DNA from: Stramenopiles sp. TOSAG23-2
Lineage: Eukaryota > Sar
Direction of reading: 5' to 3'
DNA length: 21,933 nucleotides
Assembly (NCBI GenBank): GCA_900128395.1
Contig: LT649522.1
Location: 1 to 21,933, forward strand
Both the position numbers and the translations under genes were made by a program. Positions 1 to 7,407 of the stretch are shown here, in pieces (the stretch's first letter is position 1; every line of letters starts with the position of its first letter). Below the pieces are notes generated by a model that did no database searches, was not told the DNA's origin, and worked only from the letters and a program-made list of their open reading frames with translations.

Positions 1-666
1 GTTAGAGTACTTAAAACTATAGTATGGAGATTTTTTGTTGTTTTCTATAGTAATGGATAATTTTTCCTATCAAGTGTTTTTAATATATCGAAATAGCATT
101 ATAAAATTAGCATGGACGTAGCACGTTCAACATTTTACTCGTGAAAAATGTGTTTTTCTGCCATGTTTTCTGTTGTTCATTTCCTATCATATTTATACGT
201 AATGTCGTCCTTTTCATATACTCAGTAGATTTGTAGTGTTTGCTATATTTGATAGGTCATATTAGGTAGTTTTTGTACTTGAGACACGACTGACTTTTAT
301 CAAAAAAATAGATTGTTTTTAATAGGACAATTTTGTACTAATTATTATACAAAAATCAAAATCCTAGATTTATTGTCGTTAAAATAAAACTACCGAAACA
401 TAACTTGTACACACATATATAAATTCATATTGATATACGGTATATATATATATATACATACATAAATAACAAATAGTAAAAGAACAATTTCATGACGCCC
501 TTGTTTTTTGCTTGATTACAATAATAAATACATTTCCTGCCATAGAAACATTGTCGTCGTCTATTTGGTTCTTTTTTCTTTTTTTTTATTTTATTGTCAT
601 TTTTGTGTGTTTGTATTTTTGTTTACAAAACTATATATTTGTATAAATAATATACGGTATATCATC
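1..666. other. AT-rich intergenic / upstream region
   Basis: No convincing coding region is seen. The stretch is very AT-rich, with a TA dinucleotide run at about 441-456. The 13-mer ATATACGGTATAT occurs twice, at 433-445 and 650-662; the second copy ends 4 bp before the ATG at 667, so it lies in the leader or core promoter of the first gene. An open frame running in from 508 (frame 1) is low-complexity and hydrophobic upstream of 667, and I read it as leader rather than protein. Confidence 0.5.
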
Positions 667-1417
667 ATGTCATCGAAAGGGATGGTAGTGCAAGGGGAGG
701 ATGTAATACATGTAATAGATCAACCAACAGATAATAACAACAGCAATATATATAATGATAATAACGATGTAACATTATCACCCACGTTTATACATACCAA
801 AGCAATAGAGGAACAACGTCCAACAAGTAGTACAGGGGATAGTGATTTCGATGGACATATATCGTTCTACAGCCATAGCAGACCAATTACCAGATGCGTT
901 GAAACCGGCAACAGTGGTTACAAAAGATAATACAACAAGTAGCAATGCACCTCCCTTACCAAATACTAAATTGAATCCACCGAAAGTACCAGCAATTAAT
1001 GCAGATGAAATGATCGCATCTTTAGTCGGTGGTACAGGCACAGCTGATGATGGTAGTGCATCTGATGTTTCAGACGATAATTTGCCGGAAAATGAATTGC
1101 AACAAATATTACAAGAATCATTAAAACCATCTGGTACATCCAAAAAATCAAAAATATTTAAAGTGAAAAGAAAGACGAAGAAAAAAAAGAAGAAATCTAG
1201 AAATAATTCAAAATCATCCACACCGTCTAGTTCATCTAGAAGAAAAGCTGCTGCTGCGGAGCTTTTAAAACAAGAAAATGATAATAAACAACGCCAATTG
1301 CAGATGCAACAACAGCAAAAAGAGCAGAAACTATTGATGAGAAAGTGTAGAGAGAGCAACACATACGAGTATATATTTAATTTACGCATAATTTATCTTG
1401 TTTTAATTTACTCATGA
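667..1417 (+). CDS. Hypothetical Lys/Ser/Gln-rich protein, frame break between 769 and about 930
   Basis: I do not recognise this gene. Frame 1 opens at ATG 667 (MSSKGMVVQGED) and runs to a stop at 930. Frame 2 is open from 809 to the stop at 1417 and carries most of the protein. Frame 2 has an acidic/Ser region, a basic run (KVKRKTKKKKKKSR) that would serve as a nuclear localisation signal, a Ser/Thr patch, and a Gln-rich probable coiled coil near the end. The two frames could be joined by a 40-nt GT-AG intron at 769-808 (phase 0, unusually short) or by a one-base error in the GGGG run at 835-838. Without either, translation could start at ATG 851. The last 15-20 codons look like AT-rich non-coding DNA, and the TGA at 1415-1417 lies inside a dispersed repeat copy, so the true 3' end may differ. 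A nuclear role is only inferred from composition. Confidence 0.45.
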
Positions 1418-1480
1418 TAATTCCTACTACGAGAATACCAATGAAGGTAAATAGATAGTATCAACTACTCATAATAGCTG
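1406..1480 (+). repeat. Dispersed repeat, internally deleted copy
   Basis: The segment starting TACTCATGATAATTCCTACT (about 1409-1428) matches the reverse complement of 20088-20107 at all but one position. The following AGGTAAATAGAT (1445-1456) with its neighbours matches the reverse complement of about 19970-20010. The intervening roughly 65 bp of the other copy is missing here. It shows no intact reading frame. See the inverted pair at 19955-20351. Confidence 0.55.
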
Positions 1481-1521
1481 ATGGAAAAACGTACGAGTAC
1501 ATCATAGGAAGGCGGAGAATA

Positions 1522-1541
1522 AATTGTACCAGGGTACAATT
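1522..1541. repeat. Short perfect palindrome in convergent spacer
   Basis: AATTGTACC (1522-1530) and GGTACAATT (1533-1541) are perfect inverted arms separated by AG. The palindrome lies between the 3' ends of two convergent genes, 147 bp from the ankyrin gene's stop codon, so it could form a 3'-UTR hairpin or a cruciform. Function is unknown. Confidence 0.5.
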
Positions 1542-1687
1542 CATTATACGACTCACCAAATGCACATACGAGTATCATATGATATAATATTTTAGATTTA
1601 AAATTATGAATATTTGAGCATATATTCAAAAAATTAATTTATGCGCATTAAATTTATTCTGAATTGTACGTAACACCCATGCACATC

Positions 1688-2890
1688 TTAAATTTTGTTT
1701 GTTTCATTTAATGCTTTCTCTTGCAATACATCAACAATTTGTTTCAAATCTTCTTTGATTGCTATTTCAATTGGCGTGTACAATTTACCATCCGAATGTA
1801 GACATTTTTTATCAATGTCAATATTTTTATTGTTTAATAACAATTTAACAACATTTATATTATCATAAAACGTTGCAATAAAAAGGGGACATGTTGGTTT
1901 TTTCTCTTGTTTTTCATTATTTAAATTAATGTCAATATTTTCATTCTTTTTATCTAAGAATAATGCAACAATTTCATCATGGCCATTTTCGCATGCATAC
2001 CAAAGCGCACTTTTTCCATGTTTATCATTAATATTTAAATCAATATCATTTATATCAATTAAGATTTCAACAATTTTCGTCCATCCTTTCTCACATGCAA
2101 TCATCAAGACAGTTCTCTCACCATCATGCCACCAATAAAATTTATTTATATCTTCAAAAGATTTCTTCTTTAAATATGTTTCTACTCCATGGACATATCC
2201 ATATAAACACATGAAAAAAACATCGGAACCTTCTAAGAACCACAATTTTATTTCTTTACGTAATTTTCCATCCAGTATACGACTGATGGTATTTTGATCC
2301 ATATCGGTAATGAACAGTAATGCAACACCGTTCAAAACAATATCGAAATTGGTCGTCAGTATTCCACAATAAGGCGCAAGCAACAAAAACGTTAGCAAAA
2401 AGATAATAGCTGCTTCAATATATTCAATAAGTGTCATAATTTTCGCATAACCTTTTTTACTATAATAACCTAGTCCAACAGGAAGAACACGAGATAAATT
2501 TATTGCCTGATATAATTCCACATATAATCCAAATACCATCATTAAAAAAAAATTAAGTAAATTAAAACCATATTTATTCTTATTTTCTAAATTAGAAGTA
2601 ATAAAAATGAACTCAATATATTTATATATAATTAAATAAGTCGCAGCAATATATGCAATACTAGATAATATCTTTGTAATCAATGCAACAGCTACTGCGA
2701 TAAAATTTCTTTCTTCAATTGCTTTTGAACGAGGGTGTTTGCTGTGAAAATACCAATAAATTACTTGTCCAGCACGAATATCATATTTCATTAAATATTC
2801 ATTTAAAATTTGTTTTTGCTCTTGATTGCTATTTTTTTCTTTGACTACCTTCTCTTTATCCTCAATCATCATTACATTAACCTCTTGCAT
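1688..2890 (-). CDS. Multi-pass membrane protein with C-terminal ankyrin repeats
   Basis: This 400-aa protein has three parts. Residues 1-60 are charged and cytosolic-looking. Hydrophobic segments follow at about 62-97 (long enough for one or two helices), 109-130, 151-176 and 182-197. The C-terminal half (about 252-395) holds roughly four ankyrin repeats, recognisable from ERTVLMIACEKGWTKIVEIL, GKSALWYACENGHDEIVALF, CPLFIATFYDNINVVKLLL and TPIEIAIKEDLKQIVDVL. The last membrane segment contains NGVALLFITDMD, after which the chain becomes polar. Ankyrin repeats bind protein partners; the ligand or transported species cannot be inferred. No ion-channel selectivity filter is visible. ATG 2890 is chosen because the frame and composition begin there. 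The first 78 codons and the upstream 185 bp are duplicated in the adjacent rearrangement, so the intact gene's distal upstream DNA is now foreign. The frame is intact with no introns. Confidence 0.8.
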   Translation of the reverse strand: MQEVNVMMIEDKEKVVKEKNSNQEQKQILNEYLMKYDIRAGQVIYWYFHSKHPRSKAIEERNFIAVAVALITKILSSIAYIAATYLIIYKYIEFIFITSNLENKNKYGFNLLNFFLMMVFGLYVELYQAINLSRVLPVGLGYYSKKGYAKIMTLIEYIEAAIIFLLTFLLLAPYCGILTTNFDIVLNGVALLFITDMDQNTISRILDGKLRKEIKLWFLEGSDVFFMCLYGYVHGVETYLKKKSFEDINKFYWWHDGERTVLMIACEKGWTKIVEILIDINDIDLNINDKHGKSALWYACENGHDEIVALFLDKKNENIDINLNNEKQEKKPTCPLFIATFYDNINVVKLLLNNKNIDIDKKCLHSDGKLYTPIEIAIKEDLKQIVDVLQEKALNETNKI

Positions 2891-3075
2891 TGTACTTCAC
2901 TATAATACATATACATAATATGATGATGGTAATGATGATTTTGTCCTGCATACCTTTTTTTCATTTTCCTCTAAAAATTAAATCTATTAGATTAAAATCA
3001 ATAATAATTGTGCAATTCTTCTTATTGCACTATTCCACACCCATCATTTTTTATAGATGATAATAAGTATTTGTT
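2656..3075. repeat. 420-bp perfect direct repeat, copy A (belongs to the intact ankyrin gene)
   Basis: Copy A contains the first 78 codons of the ankyrin gene and its 185-bp upstream region. It aligns to 3193-3612 at a constant offset of 537 bp. By eye I see no indels, and the only apparent difference (3067 G versus 3604 A) lies where the dioxygenase fragment's sequence overlaps the edge. Identity this complete in AT-rich non-coding DNA implies a very recent duplication or a technical artefact. Confidence 0.9.
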
Positions 3076-3196
3076 TGAACATTAATTGGTGCACAGCCTA
3101 AATATTCTTGTATAATATATAGCAATGTTGGATCGGACATTAGATCTAGAACGATTGGTATTTTTCTTGCAGCTTCCGCTTGACTTTGAATCCAAT
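3067..3196 (-). pseudogene. Inverted fragment of the dioxygenase/methyltransferase gene
   Basis: The reverse complement of 3067-3196 equals 4975-5104 with no mismatch that I can see (130 bp; position i pairs with 8171 - i). The source encodes about residues 294-337 of the 1002-aa fusion enzyme, shortly before its iron-binding HxD motif. Only this piece is present, so it cannot encode a functional protein. Read in the ankyrin direction the piece is in dioxygenase sense orientation; a transcript of the plus strand here would be antisense to that mRNA. Confidence 0.9.
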
Positions 3197-3427
3197 ACTA
3201 GATAATATCTTTGTAATCAATGCAACAGCTACTGCGATAAAATTTCTTTCTTCAATTGCTTTTGAACGAGGGTGTTTGCTGTGAAAATACCAATAAATTA
3301 CTTGTCCAGCACGAATATCATATTTCATTAAATATTCATTTAAAATTTGTTTTTGCTCTTGATTGCTATTTTTTTCTTTGACTACCTTCTCTTTATCCTC
3401 AATCATCATTACATTAACCTCTTGCAT
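3146..3427 (-). pseudogene. Truncated copy of the ankyrin membrane gene
   Basis: This 93-codon frame repeats residues 1-78 of the intact ankyrin gene exactly. It then runs into the inverted dioxygenase fragment in a different frame from the source, adding 15 unrelated residues (GFKVKRKLQEKYQSF) before a stop. It stops inside the first hydrophobic segment and has no ankyrin repeats, so it is a broken gene. It retains the upstream sequence beyond 3612, which may be the original distal promoter of the ankyrin gene. Confidence 0.85.
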
Positions 3428-3612
3428 TGTACTTCACTATAATACATATACATAATATGATGATGGTAATGATGATTTTGTCCTGCATACCTTTTTTTCA
3501 TTTTCCTCTAAAAATTAAATCTATTAGATTAAAATCAATAATAATTGTGCAATTCTTCTTATTGCACTATTCCACACCCATCATTTTTTATAGATGATAA
3601 TAAATATTTGTT
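3193..3612. repeat. 420-bp perfect direct repeat, copy B (truncated ankyrin copy)
   Basis: Copy B is the partner of 2656-3075. Its left edge shares CAAT (3193-3196) with the end of the inverted dioxygenase fragment. Its right edge shares TATTTGTT (3605-3612) with 3068-3075, where copy A meets that fragment. Sequence beyond 3612 has no counterpart in copy A. Confidence 0.9.
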
Positions 3613-4094
3613 GAGTTAAGGGACTCAGCCCACTGTTTTATTCTTCCGATCAAATACCAGGTACCTGGTACCTGGTATAGCAAAAGGATGATTATATTTC
3701 ACAAAGTCTTCACTTAAAAAGTCATGTTTAGCGACGACAGGAATCGGATAATAAATAAATAATAAAAAAATTCTGTGTTTTTACCCGTAGGCACGTAGCA
3801 CGGTGATAGTGCTACTATTATAGCTAGGCCTTTTTTTTAACCACCACCACAGGTGTAATAGGTCTACATATCAGGTGTAATACATATCCGGACTCTGAAT
3901 GAACAGCAACACACATTACAGATACTATAGATATATGAAAAAAAAATTAATTGGCTTCTTTTTTTTTTCTTTCTCTGTTTCTTAACTAACTTATTGCGTC
4001 TGAATATACTTACGACGACGACAAAAAAAGTTGAAAGAAAAATATTACACACAAATATATAAACGATCTTTTATATTTTTCTATTAAAATAATA
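3613..4094. promoter_or_regulatory. Divergent spacer between the rearranged ankyrin locus and the dioxygenase gene
   Basis: No gene is seen; this is probably promoter DNA for both directions. It holds a 25-bp near-perfect palindrome (3654-3678), a hairpin with arms GTAGCAC (3795-3801) and GTGCTAC (3809-3815), and an 11-bp direct repeat CAGGTGTAATA at 3850-3860 and 3872-3882. T/A-rich tracts fill the 130 bp before ATG 4095, including a TATATAAA-like stretch about 30-40 bp upstream. Regulatory use is inferred from position only. Confidence 0.4.
3654..3678. repeat. 25-bp palindrome, 12-bp arms
   Basis: ATACCAGGTACC (3654-3665), a single T, then GGTACCTGGTAT (3667-3678) form a perfect inverted repeat. 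The core also reads as tandem ACCTGGT units. It lies 42 bp outside the end of duplication copy B, in the probable native upstream region of the ankyrin gene. It could be a dimeric transcription-factor site or a cruciform-forming sequence. Confidence 0.6.
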
Positions 4095-7000
4095 ATGCAT
4101 CATAAAAGATTGCAATATCTATTGCTTTTTGTTTTTTATTCAATATGTATCTTTGTTGGTGGAATTTTTTATAATAGGTCTACCACGAATCCTAATGTGT
4201 TTCAAACACTACTTCATGTCAAAGAGGAAAAATTAAATCAATCATCATTATTAGTCGTCAAGAATAAAATTGGTAAATCAATCAGTGGATCGTCAAACCC
4301 ATTGTCTATAACGGCACTCTCATGTACCAAATCCATATATAATAATATTAATAATAATAATAATGACCAACTTCTTCAAAAATATAATTACCCATCAAAA
4401 GACATTAAATATATTTATCAAAGGAAAACAGAAGCTAAATTAAAAGAATTAAAGGCAGAAACGTTGGAGAATTTTCAATGTGTACGTCTAAAGATGGACT
4501 GGGCAGTAGAAAACATTAAAGTTAATCCAAGATTTAAAACCAAAGATGTATATATAAACAATTGTTGGAAAGCGTTATATGAAGCAATCAATCATACACC
4601 GGGTAAAGGTTATGGAAAATTAGCAAATTTACAGCCAATTTATTATGAGGCTTTAAAATGGACAAATATGAGATTGAACGATGCAATTGGTGATATAATT
4701 GGATTAATGTATAAAAAATATCCAGTAAAAGAACTTGATAATTCAGGCATATTAGGTAAATTTGATATCAAGGTAGGGGAAAAAAGTGTAAACCAACTCC
4801 GAAAAAATGGATATGTTATATTAGATAAAAAATTAAGTACAACGCTGTTAAAGAAAATATATGATGGGTCATTAAAATTGAATTATGTATGCAGAGGAGC
4901 AAATTGTAAAGACAATCGTAGCAATAAAAATTTAAAACGAAAATTTAATTCTCGCATACGCGATGGTTCTGTAAATTGGATTCAAAGTCAAGCGGAAGCT
5001 GCAAGAAAAATACCAATCGTTCTAGATCTAATGTCCGATCCAACATTGCTATATATTATACAAGAATATTTAGGCTGTGCACCAATTAATGTTCAAACAA
5101 ATACATGGTGGAGTGTTGCTAATGGCGGTGGTGTCAATAATAATAATTACCAACAGACTCATGCTTGGCATCAAGATTTTGCATTTATCAAATTTGTTAA
5201 AGTATTTTTATATATTAATGATGTTAAAAAAGATAATGGCGCGCATCGTTATGTAAAATCATCTTTCAAAAATATCGAACCGGTATTAAAGGATCATCGA
5301 AATTATCAAGTTTCAGACCGATTGAGAGATAAAGAAATACAAAAAAACTATCCTGGAAAGACTGTATATATGGAAGGAGGACCTGGGACAATTTTAATAG
5401 AGGATACTCGTGGATTTCATGCAGGTACGACATTAAAAAAAGGATACCGACAGCTATTTCAATGGGAATTCGCTATATCTTCTTTTCGCTATTCATTAGA
5501 TTCATGGTTTCCTCAATCAATTTGCAAGTCTGAATTAAATACAAAAACCATTCGTGCAATTGAGAAATATAAGAGAATGTTTACACGTTTTAAATTTGAT
5601 AATAATGTCTGTGGAATCAAGGACAATGATTTTGAACTATTGTCTACCGGTCAACAAGATACAAGTGTTACTTTGAAAGAATGTAAAACGTATGCTGCAT
5701 TTATGGGTTACCAGATAAAATATAAGGGCTATTGGCATTTTGATGCACCAAAGGGATGTTTTTATTCTGTCGATGATCAGGTTTATTGGAATTCACAATG
5801 GAAATCGAGGTTTCCATGCAATGGAAAGACACGCTGCGTTGTAAGAAAGAAGAAAAATCAAAGGGAAGTAATACAGCAGTTCAAAACAAATTATTTTATA
5901 GATTCATACCAATCATGCCAAAAAAATGCCAACAGCAAGAATTCGTTATATCTGTATTTAAAACAACGGCTCTCAAAATATGTGCCAGGATTGGAAAGTG
6001 TTAAATTAACAAAAGAAAATTATTGCATGAAATATGCCCATAATTATTCCTATAATAGTCATCGAGATATAAAAAATGTAAATACTATTGGAGCAAAAGC
6101 AACCCAAGCATGGTTCAATCAATCGATTGAACTAGCAATAGAAATTTCAAAGTTTGTTCGCATATTCCCGGAGATACCATTAGATAAAAGATCTGGAAGG
6201 CCGTTTGAAGCCCCGAAAGGAGTAGACAAACGGTTGAGCTCATCGTTAACACATTTGCAACAAGTAAAGGTAAATGCTGATATTTTTTTTCAACGAAATT
6301 TTGGTCCAGCTTTGGCAAAAAGGACAAATCCGTTGTTACAAAATATGCTTGATGCTAATTTGTGTAAGAAGAATAATAATTGTCCTAGCAACGTGCTTGA
6401 ATTTGGATGCAGTACTGCAGCAAATTTGAAGCATTATTGTGGCAAACATTATTGCACTCGAGCAATCTGTATAGAAGCTTCTACATATTCTCAATTTGTA
6501 AACACGATGACGCTGCCAACTACATTTGAGTTATTGGTTGGTGATTTGAATAATAAAAAGGTGTACAACAATATTCCTGCGAAATCATTTGATTTGATTT
6601 ATCAGTCATGGACATTAATGTATGTATCGGGATTGAAGTTTCATATTGAGACACTTTTGCCAGCGCTTTACAAAGGATTAATGAAAGGTGGTTATTATGC
6701 TTTTGAAGGACCTGTAGGCAAAACAAATGAAAAAGGGATGATGGCCGCCACTCCAATAGGCTCTGTAAAAAAATCAACAAAACAGAATTCTATAGAAAGC
6801 ACAGAATTTTTTCTTGACCATTGTAGATTACTTGTTGCAACTGGTCATTTTAAACTCCTGGAAGATACACGATATCAAAGTAAATGGTCCATAGTTACAG
6901 ATATAAGTACTGTTAATTCAATTACTTTAAAACAATATGAAGATGATCCAAATGCTAGATGGGAGAAGAAGGTGAAATTGGAAAATACTAATATAAATTG

Positions 7001-7103
7001 GAAACAAGTAGTTAATTCAGATTGTTTAATACAAAAAATCACTGATGTAAGTGAGGTTAATTTCCGCAACGATCTGAAATCATTTGTAGTTAGGTATGTA
7101 TAA
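4095..7103 (+). CDS. Membrane-anchored PhyH-like 2OG/Fe(II) dioxygenase fused to a SAM methyltransferase
   Basis: This 1002-aa protein starts with a hydrophobic segment (about 8-26, LLLFVFYSICIFVGGIFY) after a short basic tail, typical of a type II signal anchor. An uncharacterised stretch follows, then a phytanoyl-CoA-dioxygenase-like domain (about 230-465). Its likely iron ligands are H359 and D361 (HQD) and H442 (GFHAG), with R452 as the probable 2-oxoglutarate binder; this spacing fits the PhyH family. A small Cys-rich module follows at about 510-592 (PKGCFYSVDDQVYWN). The C-terminal third (about 750-900) is a class I SAM-dependent methyltransferase with glycine-rich motif I VLEFGCSTAANL near 767 and an acidic residue in the following IEAS. 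Predicted activities are hydroxylation or other oxidation plus methylation of one unknown substrate, in the secretory pathway if the anchor works. Codons for residues 294-337 have been copied, inverted, to 3067-3196. No introns are apparent. Confidence 0.8.
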   Translation: MHHKRLQYLLLFVFYSICIFVGGIFYNRSTTNPNVFQTLLHVKEEKLNQSSLLVVKNKIGKSISGSSNPLSITALSCTKSIYNNINNNNNDQLLQKYNYPSKDIKYIYQRKTEAKLKELKAETLENFQCVRLKMDWAVENIKVNPRFKTKDVYINNCWKALYEAINHTPGKGYGKLANLQPIYYEALKWTNMRLNDAIGDIIGLMYKKYPVKELDNSGILGKFDIKVGEKSVNQLRKNGYVILDKKLSTTLLKKIYDGSLKLNYVCRGANCKDNRSNKNLKRKFNSRIRDGSVNWIQSQAEAARKIPIVLDLMSDPTLLYIIQEYLGCAPINVQTNTWWSVANGGGVNNNNYQQTHAWHQDFAFIKFVKVFLYINDVKKDNGAHRYVKSSFKNIEPVLKDHRNYQVSDRLRDKEIQKNYPGKTVYMEGGPGTILIEDTRGFHAGTTLKKGYRQLFQWEFAISSFRYSLDSWFPQSICKSELNTKTIRAIEKYKRMFTRFKFDNNVCGIKDNDFELLSTGQQDTSVTLKECKTYAAFMGYQIKYKGYWHFDAPKGCFYSVDDQVYWNSQWKSRFPCNGKTRCVVRKKKNQREVIQQFKTNYFIDSYQSCQKNANSKNSLYLYLKQRLSKYVPGLESVKLTKENYCMKYAHNYSYNSHRDIKNVNTIGAKATQAWFNQSIELAIEISKFVRIFPEIPLDKRSGRPFEAPKGVDKRLSSSLTHLQQVKVNADIFFQRNFGPALAKRTNPLLQNMLDANLCKKNNNCPSNVLEFGCSTAANLKHYCGKHYCTRAICIEASTYSQFVNTMTLPTTFELLVGDLNNKKVYNNIPAKSFDLIYQSWTLMYVSGLKFHIETLLPALYKGLMKGGYYAFEGPVGKTNEKGMMAATPIGSVKKSTKQNSIESTEFFLDHCRLLVATGHFKLLEDTRYQSKWSIVTDISTVNSITLKQYEDDPNARWEKKVKLENTNINWKQVVNSDCLIQKITDVSEVNFRNDLKSFVVRYV

Positions 7104-7407
7104 AAAAAAATAAAAAAATTGTTTTACCAATTTAAACAAGTGGCCGGTTGAATTGTTGTTTTACTACTAATCTCCAGTTTAATAGTGGATAAGTAATTCG
7201 AACTTTTTTTTCCCCAATCCCTTGAGAGAAGACTTGCACATTACACTTTTATAAACCACGATTATTATTATTAATATTAATGAATTTATACTGTGTAAAG
7301 TCTAGGACCTGCATTATGCAAGCCCTAGGGTGCAAATTTTAATTTAAGATTTCATTTTTTTTGAAATATTAAATATTTTTAGCTAGATCATTTTTTGTTT
7401 TTGCTGT
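7104..7407. other. Convergent 3' spacer
   Basis: The spacer lies between two convergent stop codons. It is AT-rich with ATT and poly-T tracts. An imperfect inverted repeat at about 7303-7329 (CTAGG ... CCTAG around TGCATTATGCA) could form a 3'-end hairpin. No coding potential is seen. Confidence 0.4.

Noticed and set aside
778-1389. 203-codon minus-strand frame over the first gene
   Set aside because: It is antisense to the Lys/Ser-rich frame, giving Phe/Cys/Leu runs; no domain and no plausible start context.
3864-4052. Minus-strand 62-aa ORF upstream of the dioxygenase gene
   Set aside because: Low-complexity frame over a T/A-rich promoter; no supporting features.
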